Source: Nguyenibacter vanlangensis
GTDB lineage: Bacteria > Pseudomonadota > Alphaproteobacteria > Acetobacterales > Acetobacteraceae
Assembly: GCF_038719015.1 (NCBI RefSeq)
Contig: NZ_CP152276.1
Coordinates: forward strand, 4,667,501 to 4,731,500
DNA: 64,000 nt
Reading direction: 5' to 3'
How positions within the stretch are numbered: position 1 is the first letter of the stretch; every line of letters begins with the position of its first letter. Below, one piece after another: positions 7,930 through 16,433 of this stretch. A program made the position numbers and the translations under genes. Under the pieces are notes generated by a model that searched no databases, had not been told where the DNA came from, and saw nothing but the letters and a program-made list of their open reading frames with translations.

Positions 7930-9417
7930 CTGGCGCAGGCTGATGCGTCGGCTTGCTGCGAGCGCGCGCAGGTGGTCGCGGCGATAGCCGTCGCCTTCGA
8001 GGCGGATGCGCTGGCGGGCGGTCCTGGCGAGGGTACGGACGATCTGCGGGTGATCGCCTTGGAGCCGGAGTTGTCGAGCATGGCTTGGGCGCGCTCGGCA
8101 TCGGCTTTTGCCTGATCGCGGATGGCCTTCAGACCGTCGATGCGGTCTTTCAGAGCCGGGTCGTCGATGTCCGCGATACCCGCCTCGATGGCGTCGTAGA
8201 GGCGTTTCTGGCGTAGTTCCGATTCGGATGCACGCTTGTTCAGTTCGGCGATGTGGTCCCGGCGACGCTCGGACTGCTCCTGCCGCCGGTCGAGAATGCT
8301 GGCGAGTATGGCTTCGAACCGCTCGGGCTGGAGGAGCGGATCTTCCAGATGGCTGGCGACAGATCGTCCAGCTTGTCCATCGGCACCGCCATGCCCTCGC
8401 AGGCGGTCGGTCCCTGCCGGACTTTCATGGAGCAAGCATAGTAGCGATACCGCCCGCCCTTGCCGGTGCGGATGGTCATGGCCCCGCCGCACTTGGCGCG
8501 ATGGATCAGGCCGGTCAGCATCGTGGGGCCGCTGATGACGGCGGATGGCATGACCTTCGGGTTGCGTGCTTTGAGCAATGCCTGCACGGTGTCGAACGTC
8601 TCCCGGTTGACGATTGGCGGGACCGGAACCGTCGCGATCTCGCTGACCGGCTTCAATTCCTTGGTCTTGGATCGCTTGTTGAACTCATGCTCGCCCATGT
8701 AGGTGTGCCGGGGCAGGATGCGGTGAACCTGACCGATGCCCCCAAGCGCCCGCCGTCACGGGTGAAGAGGCGATGGCCGTTGAGATAGGAGACGATGGTC
8801 TTCACGCTCATCTGGCCGCTCGTGCCGGCGCCTTCGAGCGCCAAGCGATAGATCAGCCGCACCGTGTCGGCGTGGAGCGGGTCAATTTCCAGCTTCTTCT
8901 TGGTCTTGGCCCTGCGCTGCTCGACCGCGACGACGCGGTAGCCGATGGGAGGAGGCGAGCCGTTCCAGAAGCCTTGCCGGGCGTTTTCCGGCATGACGTG
9001 CTTGGCGTTTTCCTTCGACTGGTATTCGTCGAACAGCGCCATGATCTGCATGGGATCGTCGTCCTTCTCCTGCGTGATTGAGACCAGCTTGACGCCGTTC
9101 TTCGCCAGCTTCCTGACATAGAACTCAAGCTCGAAATGGTCGCGGAAGAAGCGGCTGAACGAGTGAACCACCACCACGTCGAACAGCGCTGGTTTGGTGG
9201 TCCCGACCTCGATCATGCGCTGGAACTGCAGGCGGCGGTCGTTGGTGGCCGACGCGCCCGGCTCCGCATAGGTTTCGACGAGATGGTAGCCGCGAGAGGC
9301 GCAATAGGCTTAGCCCTGCCGCTTCTGGTCGGGGATGGAAACATCATGTTCGGCCTGCCGCGCCGTCGAAACGCGCAGGTAGAGGGCGGCGCGCAGGGGG
9401 ATTGTGGAAGCGGTCAT
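7930..9417 (-). pseudogene. Large serine recombinase, decayed
   Basis: Reading from the ATG at 9417, the resolvase N-terminus is clear (AALYLRVSTARQAEHDVSIP, with the catalytic Ser in RVST). An in-frame TAA follows after about 35 codons, near 9308-9310. The frame then resumes with VVVHSFSRFFRDHFELEFYV and a recombinase domain, changes frame near 8700, gives the zinc-ribbon part (GLIHRAKCGGAMTIRTGKGG), and shifts again near 8350 into the coiled coil (SILDRRQEQSERRRDHIAEL). It loses similarity near 7950. At least three lesions make it non-functional. It once formed an operon with the toxin gene upstream, whose TGA overlaps its ATG. Confidence 0.85.
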
Positions 9418-9583
9418 GCCGGGCCTCCTTGTGCGGCAGTCTCGTCAGGCGACAACACGGCGACATCGAACGGCAGGAAATGCTTCGTGTTGCGGGTGAC
9501 GATGACGAGTTCATGCGCTGCGGCGGTCCCGGCAATCACGGCGTCCGCCATGCCGGGGTCGTGGCCGGCCGTAAGCGCTTTAG
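9414..9583 (-). pseudogene. vapC: VapC/PIN toxin, 3' part (split by IS1182-type element)
   Basis: This is the C-terminal third of a PIN-domain toxin. It reads KALTAGHDPGMADAVIAGTA and then VIVTRNTKHFLPFDVAVLSP before a TGA at 9416..9414. The acidic Asp of GMADAVIAGTA is one of the PIN active-site residues. The stop overlaps the ATG of the serine recombinase gene, and the toxin's last codons contain an AAGGAGG that would serve as its ribosome-binding site. The 5' part is at 11035-11330. Confidence 0.88.
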
Positions 9584-11034
9584 CAGGCTGTCGGGTTGGG
9601 TGCTGCGGTGGTGAGGCTGGAGGAGTTGACGGCGTTTACGCAGCCGTCAACCGCGCGATTCTTCGGCAATTATATGCGAGGGCGACGAGGGTCCATTCGG
9701 TTGCGGCGTTGGCGAGACCGCGGAGGTGGAAGCGGGTGAAGCCCATAGCGCTCTTGATGATGCCGAAGACCGGTTCGACGGTCTGCTTGCGTAAGGCGTA
9801 GAGGGCTTTTTCCGGGTCCTGTTGCAGTCTGGCCTTCATTTTCAGGCGCCATGGCTCGGTGATCCGGCGCGGTTCTTTGGGGGGTGGCTCTGGCCGGAAG
9901 TCATAGGGGCGCCGATCGACGGGACGCCCGATGGCGACCAGAGGGTCCACACCCCTGGCCTGCAACGCCTCGACGGCTTTGCGGCTGGCAAAGCCCGTAT
10001 CGGCGAGGACGGTTCGTGGCAGGCCGATCCGCTCTTCCATACCCAGGATCGTATCGGCGAAGCTGGGCGCGTCTGCCGTGGTCGCGACAACCCTATGTTC
10101 CAGGATCAACTGGCTGCCCTCGGCACAGACCACGGCCTGGGCGTTATAGGCTTGCCGGTATTCATGCGCGTCGGAACGGCGCATCAGCTTGCTGTCCGGA
10201 TCGGTCAGATTGATCTGCCGGTCAGGGGGCGGTTCGTCGTCCGGCTCTTTCGGCGGGCGGCCGCATCGTCCCTGCTTCGCATCAAAGGCCGCCTTCTTGC
10301 GTTCGTATTCGGGCCGGGCGGCCTCGGCCCGCTCGCGGGCTTCCGCTTCCAGCCGCGCACAGGCTTCATCCAGCTTGGCCTTCAGGGTCTCCCGGCGGGC
10401 CAGTTCGTCCGGCAGGGCCTGGTTGTCCGTGTCGGTCGCATCCGCCGCCTCGGCCCGCTCCATCAGGCCGGCAATATCGGTGGCCAGCATCTCGCGCAGT
10501 TCTTTCGCGCGATCATAGCGAATGGAACGGTATTTCGAGGCGTTGGCATCGATCTTCGTGCCGTCGATCGACACCGTGCCAAGCCGCACCAGCCCCATCT
10601 CGCGTGCCAACTCCAGCACGTGCAGGAACGCCGCCTCGATCGCCGCGCGGTTGCCGCGCCGGAACGTCGCGATCGTGTCGTGGTCAGGATGCAGGTTCGC
10701 CGCGACAAAGCGCATGCCGATGTCGCGATGCGTCGCCCGTTCGATCCGACGCGATGAGAATACGCCGTTCGCATAGGCGTAAATCAGCAGCCCCAGCATC
10801 AGGCGCGGATGATACTGCGCCTTGCCGCCCGTCCGCCGAGGTACTGAGAACGCCCCCAGCGGCACCCGCTCCACCGCCGCCACAATAAAATGCGCCACAT
10901 CGTCCGCCGGCAGCCACGATTTCAGATCCGGCGGCAGAAGATACGGCTGCGATCGGTCAAACGGGATGAACCTGCTCATCCTCAATGCTTACCCCAGATC
11001 ACCGAAAGCAGGTACCCCCCAACCCGACAGCCTG
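9584..11034 (-). mobile_element. IS1182-type insertion sequence, 1,451 bp
   Basis: The ends are the inverted repeat CAGGCTGTCGGGTTGGG at 9584-9600 and its complement at 11018-11034. They are flanked by a 4-bp duplication TTAG (9580-9583 and 11035-11038). A single transposase gene fills the element. Deleting it with one TTAG rejoins vapC in frame as GGRLEAKALTAGHDPGMAD. The repeat identity and clean target duplication point to a recent insertion. Confidence 0.93.
9636..10985 (-). CDS. IS1182-family transposase
   Basis: This 449-residue transposase starts MRMSRFIPFDRSQPYLLPPD, the usual opening of IS1182 transposases. A DUF772-like N-terminal helical domain (HPRLMLGLLIYAYANGVFSS) precedes an RNase-H-fold DDE domain. 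The first Asp is in VSIDGTKIDANAS, the second probably in TVLADTGFASRK, and the Glu in VEPVFGIIKSAMGF. A charged coiled coil sits between the first and second catalytic residues, as is common in this family. The frame is intact, so it may still be active. Confidence 0.93.
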   Translation of the reverse strand: MRMSRFIPFDRSQPYLLPPDLKSWLPADDVAHFIVAAVERVPLGAFSVPRRTGGKAQYHPRLMLGLLIYAYANGVFSSRRIERATHRDIGMRFVAANLHPDHDTIATFRRGNRAAIEAAFLHVLELAREMGLVRLGTVSIDGTKIDANASKYRSIRYDRAKELREMLATDIAGLMERAEAADATDTDNQALPDELARRETLKAKLDEACARLEAEARERAEAARPEYERKKAAFDAKQGRCGRPPKEPDDEPPPDRQINLTDPDSKLMRRSDAHEYRQAYNAQAVVCAEGSQLILEHRVVATTADAPSFADTILGMEERIGLPRTVLADTGFASRKAVEALQARGVDPLVAIGRPVDRRPYDFRPEPPPKEPRRITEPWRLKMKARLQQDPEKALYALRKQTVEPVFGIIKSAMGFTRFHLRGLANAATEWTLVALAYNCRRIARLTAA

Positions 11035-11330
11035 TTAGCCTCCAATCGCCCGCCGATTGCGGCGGCCTGCGCGTCGAAGCCAATGATCTTGTCATCGTAT
11101 GTGGAGACGAGACCACTGAGCCATGCTTTCAGGCTCGCGGCCTTCGCCATTGCCCCCTTGTGGTCGAGGAGCGCGATTCCCTTCTCGATCTCATGGATGG
11201 AGACGACCGACAGAAATAACCGTCCATCCGCGTCCATGCGGTCCAGCCAATCGAGGAAGTCAGCGGACGCTTCCGCCTTCGACGGCGCCAGCATGGAAAC
11301 GACGTTGGTGTCGAGAAGGAAGCCGCTCAA
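11035..11330 (-). pseudogene. vapC: VapC/PIN toxin, 5' part
   Basis: The N-terminus MSGFLLDTNVVSMLAP holds the first PIN Asp, and SVVSIHEIEKGIALLD holds the conserved Glu. The ATG overlaps the stop of the antitoxin gene (ATGA), as is usual in such pairs. The frame runs into the IS1182-type element at 11034, where it would end after a short nonsense tail. Joined to the 3' part, the ancestral toxin was about 153 residues. PIN toxins cleave RNA; this one lacks the C-terminal acidic residues and should be inactive. Confidence 0.88.
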
Positions 11331-11575
11331 AGCTCGACATCCCGCGATGGTTTGCGGTTGCGCGGGAACTCTCCGCCTGGGAACGTCCTGAGATAGCTGA
11401 CCAGGCCCGCCCGTTTGCGCGTCAGCGCCTTGCGCGCAATCTCCGCTGCCTCGACCGAAACCAGGGCCGCAACGGGCTTGCCATGACGGGTGATGGTCAC
11501 GATCTCTCCTTTGACGGCTTCATCGACCAGGCTGGAAAATCCGGCCTTGGCGTCTCTGAGGTTGATGGTCAGCAT
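11327..11575 (-). CDS. Phd/YefM-type antitoxin
   Basis: This 82-residue protein starts MLTINLRDAKAGFSSLVDEA and continues VTITRHGKPVAALVS, the signature of the Phd/YefM antitoxin fold, which binds DNA with its N-terminal half. It is the first gene of the toxin-antitoxin pair and overlaps vapC by four bases. Because the toxin is interrupted while the antitoxin is intact, it now stands as an orphan antitoxin. It may still repress its own promoter or cross-neutralise other PIN toxins. The promoter is probably in the AT-rich 11576-11620 stretch. Confidence 0.85.
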   Translation of the reverse strand: MLTINLRDAKAGFSSLVDEAVKGEIVTITRHGKPVAALVSVEAAEIARKALTRKRAGLVSYLRTFPGGEFPRNRKPSRDVEL

Positions 11576-11659
11576 ATCGCGCCTCCATATGTAGGCATAT
11601 GTGACTACATATAGTCTATTGGAGAGCGAATTTCAACGTCGATTTCGACGCCTGGAGTA

Positions 11660-11906
11660 TCAGCCGCTGGAGCCGAATAACTCGTCGAACAGGTCGCCGA
11701 ACCACTGCTCGAATATCTCGGTCTCGGCTTCTGTGACCTCGCGTTGGCGGCGCACCTCGCTGATCTGTGCGCCGCCGTGAGTTCGGCCAGGCGCTCGCTG
11801 ACGTGATCGGCCCAGCGTCCGCGCCAACGCTCCACCAGCTCGGTGCGGTTCCAGTCCCTGCCTTCGGGCCGAAGCTGTCCTCGCTCACCTTGTACATCGT
11901 CAGCAT
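11660..11906 (-). pseudogene. Relaxase-like remnant (MobA/TraA type)
   Basis: From an ATG at 11906 the frame gives MLTMYKVSEDSFGPKA. After a single-base loss near 11858, the neighbouring frame gives DWNRTELVERWRGRWADHVS followed by ERLAEL. This resembles a stretch of MobA/MobL and TraA-like relaxases, where a W-N-R-x-E-L motif precedes an R-W-A-x-x-x-N/S-x-x-L helix. Downstream frames down to a TGA at 11660 give an acidic tail. It is too short and broken to function, and is evidence that a conjugative or mobilisable element once sat here. The family call is by eye and moderate. Confidence 0.45.
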
Positions 11907-12002
11907 GACATCAGTATGACATGGGGTTTCGGCATTCCGTCCGCGTCCGCCCACGCCGTCGTCACTGGCGGGCAGAATGTGGTTGGGTGAATACCGCCCA
12001 TA

Positions 12003-13028
12003 TCACGGAACCACGACAAATTTCCCCTTATGCGCTCCGCTTTTTAATTCAGTAAGGGTAAGAGGAAGTGCATCGAAGGAGCGAACTTCGATGGGCGGCA
12101 ATTGAAGTGCGCCAGTCTCAAGCATCTGGAACAACTCTGCACCAGCAGAGCGCCATTCTTGCCAGTCTTCGTCCGTGGCGTTTAGATGGACGCTGTTGAG
12201 CGCCACCTCATGCAGCGAGATAGCCGTGGTAAAGGCCGGCACCGGGTTTTCTTCGATCCGGTCCTGAATACAAACCAGATGTCCATTGTAACCGAGTATC
12301 GAAGCGAGCGCGCGGGCGTGCTTGCCGCTCACGGTATCGAAGATCGCATAAAGGCGGCGTGGCCCCAAGCTCTTCGCGAGTCTGTCGCACCAGTTCGGAT
12401 CGCGATAGTCGAAGACTCCCGCGATGCCGAACGCTAGAAGCTTATCCTGATGGGCTGGAGCAGCCGTCACCCAAACGCGCCAGCCGCCGCGCACGGCCAG
12501 TTGCGCAAGGATGGAACCAACTGAGCCGCCGGCGCCAGTTACGAGAACATCCCGCGTCATCTGCCGAGGCACTTTCCGAAGGGCTTGCCAAGCCGTCAAA
12601 CCGGGGCATGGCAATGCCGCCGCAACCACGTTTTCGACACCAGCCGAAACCGGAAGGATGCTCCTGCCGTCTATCCTGGTGAACTCTGCGAAACTGCCAT
12701 CGCGTGCAAGAGACTGGTGATAAGCGACCCTTAAACCGATGGGCAGGCGGACGCCATCACCCGTAGCTGCGATGATGCCGACAGCATCGACACCGGGAAC
12801 ATGGCCGGCCGACCATGCCGCATGACCCCATTCGATCATCTTCCAGTCCACGGGATTGAGTCCAATGGCACGATTGGCGATCAGAACCTCACCGGGAGCC
12901 GGAATTGGCCGGGTGCGCATCTCCAGCCGCAGGCTCTGCGGTTCACCTTTATTGGGCCAAGCCCATACCTGATGCTTTTCGGGAAGCGATTGGGTCACGA
13001 AAACCTCTTGAGAATGACGAATTGTCAT
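12003..13028 (-). CDS. MDR-family (zinc-independent) alcohol dehydrogenase/quinone reductase
   Basis: This 341-residue medium-chain reductase has a GroES-like N-terminal half (PAPGEVLIANRAIGLNPVDW) and a Rossmann NAD(P)-binding half with VLVTGAGGSVGSILAQLAVR. No structural-zinc cysteine cluster is visible, so it is nearer to quinone reductase-like members. The frame is open far upstream, but the ATG at 13028 is where similarity starts; a GTG about ten codons later is an alternative. It is divergently arranged with a LysR gene, with a perfect dyad between them, so it is the likely target of that regulator. The substrate is unknown. Confidence 0.82.
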   Translation of the reverse strand: MTIRHSQEVFVTQSLPEKHQVWAWPNKGEPQSLRLEMRTRPIPAPGEVLIANRAIGLNPVDWKMIEWGHAAWSAGHVPGVDAVGIIAATGDGVRLPIGLRVAYHQSLARDGSFAEFTRIDGRSILPVSAGVENVVAAALPCPGLTAWQALRKVPRQMTRDVLVTGAGGSVGSILAQLAVRGGWRVWVTAAPAHQDKLLAFGIAGVFDYRDPNWCDRLAKSLGPRRLYAIFDTVSGKHARALASILGYNGHLVCIQDRIEENPVPAFTTAISLHEVALNSVHLNATDEDWQEWRSAGAELFQMLETGALQLPPIEVRSFDALPLTLTELKSGAHKGKFVVVP

Positions 13029-13050
13029 CTTCAAGAGATAGCGCCCGCAA

Positions 13051-13074
13051 AGATATGACGGTAGGATCATATCT
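13051..13074. promoter_or_regulatory. Dyad operator in divergent MDR/LysR promoter
   Basis: AGATATGA at 13051-13058 and TCATATCT at 13067-13074 are perfect 8-bp inverted arms around an 8-bp spacer. The site lies between the divergent MDR gene (ATG 13028) and the LysR gene (ATG 13098), and has the symmetry of a LysR recognition site. Confidence 0.6.
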
Positions 13075-13097
13075 CTGAAATCAGACATCAGGTTCAC

Positions 13098-13973
13098 ATG
13101 ATATCCGATGCTCTCGATCCTGATTTGCTGCGCGCCTATGTGTCGGTCTGCCGGCTCGGTAGCCTTAGCCGTGCCGCCGAGCAGGCGGGACGCGCGCAAT
13201 CGGCGCTCAGTATGCAAATGCGCCGACTGGAAGATTTGCTGGGGAAGCGTCTGCTGCGGCGCACCGGCCGGGGGGTAGTGCCAACCACGGACGGCGAACT
13301 TTTTCTCGGCTATGCGACGCGCATCCTCTCGCTCGGAGAGGAAGTCGTCGCCCGACTTGGCGAGCAGCCCGCCAGCGATCCGATTCGCATTGGGCTCGCC
13401 GAGGAGATCGCTATCATCGCGCTTCCAGAAGCATTGGGACAACTCCGCCGTGCTTGGCCCGATCTGCACCTCGATATCGTCGTAGACCATAGCATTGCCA
13501 TTTCCGACCGTTGGCGAGAGGGAGAACTCGATCTGGCGGTTGCGACCTGTTCGTCCTTTGCCGGTGACGCTGCAGGAACTTGGGATGTCGAACTTCTCTG
13601 GATCGGAGGCATCGACTGCGAGCCCGATCCTGCGGTTCCCCTGGACATTATCGTTTATGCCGAGCCCTGTATTTGGCGCCGCCGAATGGTGGAGGCGCTG
13701 ACTGAAATTGGTCGCGAGCATCGGGTCACGTTGACCAGCCAAAGCATCAGCGCCATCCGTGCAGGGGTAGAGAGCGGGCTCGGTGTCGCCCTGATGACCG
13801 CTGAATGTTTGCGGCCGGAGAAAATGCGCGTGCTGACCACCTCGGCTGGTGTGCCGCCGCCTCTCATCGTTCAGTATGGGCTCTATGCTCCCGACCGACC
13901 CAATGTGGTGACGAAAGCCGCCATCGAATTGTTGGCGCAAAGTCTCCAAGCGCGATGGAGCAACCTTCCATAG
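13098..13973 (+). CDS. LysR-family transcriptional regulator
   Basis: This 291-residue regulator has an N-terminal winged HTH (LLRAYVSVCRLGSLSRAAEQ, then QSALSMQMRRLEDLLGKRLL) and a C-terminal periplasmic-binding-like effector domain. It is transcribed away from the MDR gene, which it most likely controls. The short intergenic region holds a perfect inverted repeat. The frame is intact and the length is normal for the family. The effector is unknown. Confidence 0.9.
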   Translation: MISDALDPDLLRAYVSVCRLGSLSRAAEQAGRAQSALSMQMRRLEDLLGKRLLRRTGRGVVPTTDGELFLGYATRILSLGEEVVARLGEQPASDPIRIGLAEEIAIIALPEALGQLRRAWPDLHLDIVVDHSIAISDRWREGELDLAVATCSSFAGDAAGTWDVELLWIGGIDCEPDPAVPLDIIVYAEPCIWRRRMVEALTEIGREHRVTLTSQSISAIRAGVESGLGVALMTAECLRPEKMRVLTTSAGVPPPLIVQYGLYAPDRPNVVTKAAIELLAQSLQARWSNLP

Positions 13974-14030
13974 TCCTCCAAGAGAACTCATCAAGACAGA
14001 TTGTATTCCCATCGGGACACCAAAACCTGT

Positions 14031-15026
14031 TCACTCGAACCCGCTGACTGGATGCGGCACATAGTCCGCCTCCAGCGCCGCGATCTCGTCGTCGCTCAAC
14101 ACGATCTCCAGCGCGGCTATGGCGTCATCAAGATGATGGGGTTTGGACGCGCCGACGATCGGCGCCGACACTTCGGGTTTGGCCAGAACCCAGGCGAGCG
14201 CAATCTGCGCCATCGGCACGCCGCGTAAGCGAGCAATGCGCTCGACGGCTCCGATCACGGCATTGTCCGCATCTCCCGTCGCCGCATAGAGCGAACGGCC
14301 AAAGACATCGCTCTCACTACGTTTCGTCTGCTTTCCGGCGGGGCGCGTCAGCCGACCACGGGCCATGGGACTCCACGGTATGAGGCCCACGCCCTGATCC
14401 TTGCAAAGAGGAATCATCTCGCGTTCTTCTTCCCGGTAGAGTAGGTTGACGTAGTTTTGCATGGCGACGAACCGGGTCCAGCCATTGGCCCGTGCCACGT
14501 CCTGTGCCTTGGCGAATTGCCATGCGAACATCGAGGAAGCACCGATATACCGTGCCTTGCCGGCCTTCACGATGTCATGAAGGGCCTCCATCGTCTCCTC
14601 GATCGGAGTCCCATAGTCCCAGCGATGAACCTGGTAGAGGTCAACGTAGTCCGTTCCGAGGCGTTTCAGGCTCGCGTCGATCTCGGTCATGATCGCCTTG
14701 CGGGAGAGGCCCTTGCGGTTGGGCGCGGCGCCGCCTTCAAGCATCCGCTCGGGGAAGAATACCTTGGTCGCGATGACGACCTCGTCGCGGTGGGCAAACT
14801 CCTTGAGTAGCTTGCCGACAATCATTTCGGATGTGCCGGCCGAATAGCTGTTGGCGGTATCGAAGAAATTGATCCCTTGTTCGACGGCCCGCTTGATGAT
14901 TGGTCGGCTGTCATCTTCTCCAAGCGTCCAACTGTGGACGCCTGCGTCTGGAACACCGAAGGTCATGCATCCCAGGCAAAGCTGCGAGACATCAAGGCCG
15001 GTCGAGCCGAGTTTATTATATTCCAT
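14031..15026 (-). CDS. Aldo/keto reductase
   Basis: This 331-residue TIM-barrel reductase has the family marks: MEYNKLGSTGLDVSQLCLGC at the N-terminus, the catalytic Asp-Tyr region (FFDTANSYSAGTSE), the Lys in VIATKVFFP and the His in YQVHRWDYG. The NADPH-binding C-terminal loop reads SAPIVGASKPHHLDDAI. It most resembles the large YajO/AKR group. An AGGAG lies 6 bases before the ATG. The MFS exporter downstream on the same strand is read first, so the two are probably one operon controlled from the 16.4-kb LysR promoter. Confidence 0.88.
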   Translation of the reverse strand: MEYNKLGSTGLDVSQLCLGCMTFGVPDAGVHSWTLGEDDSRPIIKRAVEQGINFFDTANSYSAGTSEMIVGKLLKEFAHRDEVVIATKVFFPERMLEGGAAPNRKGLSRKAIMTEIDASLKRLGTDYVDLYQVHRWDYGTPIEETMEALHDIVKAGKARYIGASSMFAWQFAKAQDVARANGWTRFVAMQNYVNLLYREEEREMIPLCKDQGVGLIPWSPMARGRLTRPAGKQTKRSESDVFGRSLYAATGDADNAVIGAVERIARLRGVPMAQIALAWVLAKPEVSAPIVGASKPHHLDDAIAALEIVLSDDEIAALEADYVPHPVSGFE

Positions 15027-15061
15027 GAATTACTCCTGGGCGCGCGTTGCCGGTTTCGGCG

Positions 15062-16270
15062 TCATGCGGATGGGAAACCGTGCCGGTGTGCCGTCCAGAC
15101 TGCCGCGAAGGTTGCGGCAAGCAGGCAAAGCAGCGTCGGCACAAAAGACTCGACACCGATCTTGTCGAGCAGCAAGCCGCCGATGATACCGCCACCCGCA
15201 ATCGCCATATTCCAGGCGGTCACGAGCATGGATTGTGCGACATCGGCGGCATCGCCTGCGGTCTTGGCGAGCGCGGTCTGGAAAAGGGTGGCGGCGCCCC
15301 CGAAGGCAAGCCCCCAGATACCGACCGAACCGTAAATGACGGCAGGGATATCATTCCGGATGGCGAGCGCCAGTGTTGCAAGGCCGAATAGGGCGATGCT
15401 GGCCAACGTCAATTTGCGCAAGTGATGGTCGATCAGGACACCGATGATCCAGATGCTGACCAGTGACGCCACCCCGAAAACGAGAAGAATGAGGTCGGTT
15501 CGTTCCGCCATGCCGACAGCGGCGAGAAACGGCGTGATATAGGTATAGAGAATGTTGTGGGCGAGGACGAAAGCAAGCGTCACGAACAGCACCGGACGTA
15601 CGCCCGCCATGCCGAATACGCGGTGGAGGGCATGGCGCTTGCCTGCCGCCTGCCCTGGAAAATCCGGTACCTTCGCAAGTACCCAGAAGACGAGGATCAA
15701 TGTCAGGCCGCTCATCGACGCGAAGCAGGCTCGCCAACCGATAGCAGTGCCAACGAGAGTTCCCGCCGGAACACCCAGGGATAGTGCCAACGGGGTGCCA
15801 ACCATGGCGACGGCGATGGCGCGGCCCTTCATATGCTCCGGCACCATGCGCGCCGCATAGCCGGCGATCAGCGCCCACAACAGTCCGGCCGAGACGCCAG
15901 CGATGAAGCGCGCCACCATCGTCAGAGCATAATTCGCCGAAAAAGCCGTCACGATATTGGCGACGGCGAAACCGATGATGGCGATCAGCAGCAAAGGGCG
16001 CCGCCGCATTCCTTGGGTTGCGGCCATCAGGGGAATGGCGGCGACAAGAGAGCCGATGGCATAGATGGTGACGAGTTGCCCCGCGAGGGCTTCCGAAATC
16101 GAAAGGCTTGCGCTGATCTGCGGCAGAAGGCCCGCCGGCAGGGCCTCGGTCAGGATGGTTATGAAACCGGCGACAGCCAATGCCAGCAGTGCGACAAAGG
16201 GAAATCGGTAAGAAGCACCAGGCTTGTACCCGGTATCACGGACGCATGTTGTTTCAGTTGTAGCTGTCAT
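15062..16270 (-). CDS. MFS transporter
   Basis: This 402-residue protein has about twelve hydrophobic segments, starting FPFVALLALAVAGFITILTE. It carries the AraJ/YdhP-type early motif (TEALPAGLLPQISASL) and an MFS motif A-like loop near AATQGMRRRPLLL. GGAGG four bases before the ATG at 16270 fixes the start. It is followed by an aldo/keto reductase and faces a divergent LysR gene with a triple-box operator between them. This suggests efflux of a small metabolite or drug under that regulator. The substrate is not predictable. Confidence 0.87.
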   Translation of the reverse strand: MTATTETTCVRDTGYKPGASYRFPFVALLALAVAGFITILTEALPAGLLPQISASLSISEALAGQLVTIYAIGSLVAAIPLMAATQGMRRRPLLLIAIIGFAVANIVTAFSANYALTMVARFIAGVSAGLLWALIAGYAARMVPEHMKGRAIAVAMVGTPLALSLGVPAGTLVGTAIGWRACFASMSGLTLILVFWVLAKVPDFPGQAAGKRHALHRVFGMAGVRPVLFVTLAFVLAHNILYTYITPFLAAVGMAERTDLILLVFGVASLVSIWIIGVLIDHHLRKLTLASIALFGLATLALAIRNDIPAVIYGSVGIWGLAFGGAATLFQTALAKTAGDAADVAQSMLVTAWNMAIAGGGIIGGLLLDKIGVESFVPTLLCLLAATFAAVWTAHRHGFPSA

Positions 16271-16379
16271 TGCCTCCGCCTGCATGAAAGAGCCGACGAC
16301 GCTGGCCGGCTCCGGCACTAGCGCCGATCTTCCGGCCACGTATCTGGCATGAAAGATAAATATGCTGGCGGGATACGAT

Positions 16380-16417
16380 AATAAGTCTATAATTCCGAAC
16401 TTATTGGACAAATAAGT
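16380..16417. promoter_or_regulatory. Triple AATAAGT/ACTTATT operator array
   Basis: AATAAGT lies at 16380-16386, its complement ACTTATT at 16399-16405, and AATAAGT again at 16411-16417. The middle box pairs with both outer ones, giving two overlapping perfect dyads (12-bp and 5-bp spacers). It sits between the divergent MFS (ATG 16270) and LysR (ATG 16434) genes. Overlapping activation and repression sites of this kind are typical of LysR regulation. Confidence 0.65.
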
Positions 16418-16433
16418 CCGCAATAGGTCGGCC

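Noticed and set aside
7874..7987. Short plus-strand frame starting MSKEISDNVRLTYLNDAAFW
   Set aside because: It lies over the degraded 3' end of the serine recombinase and has no family resemblance.
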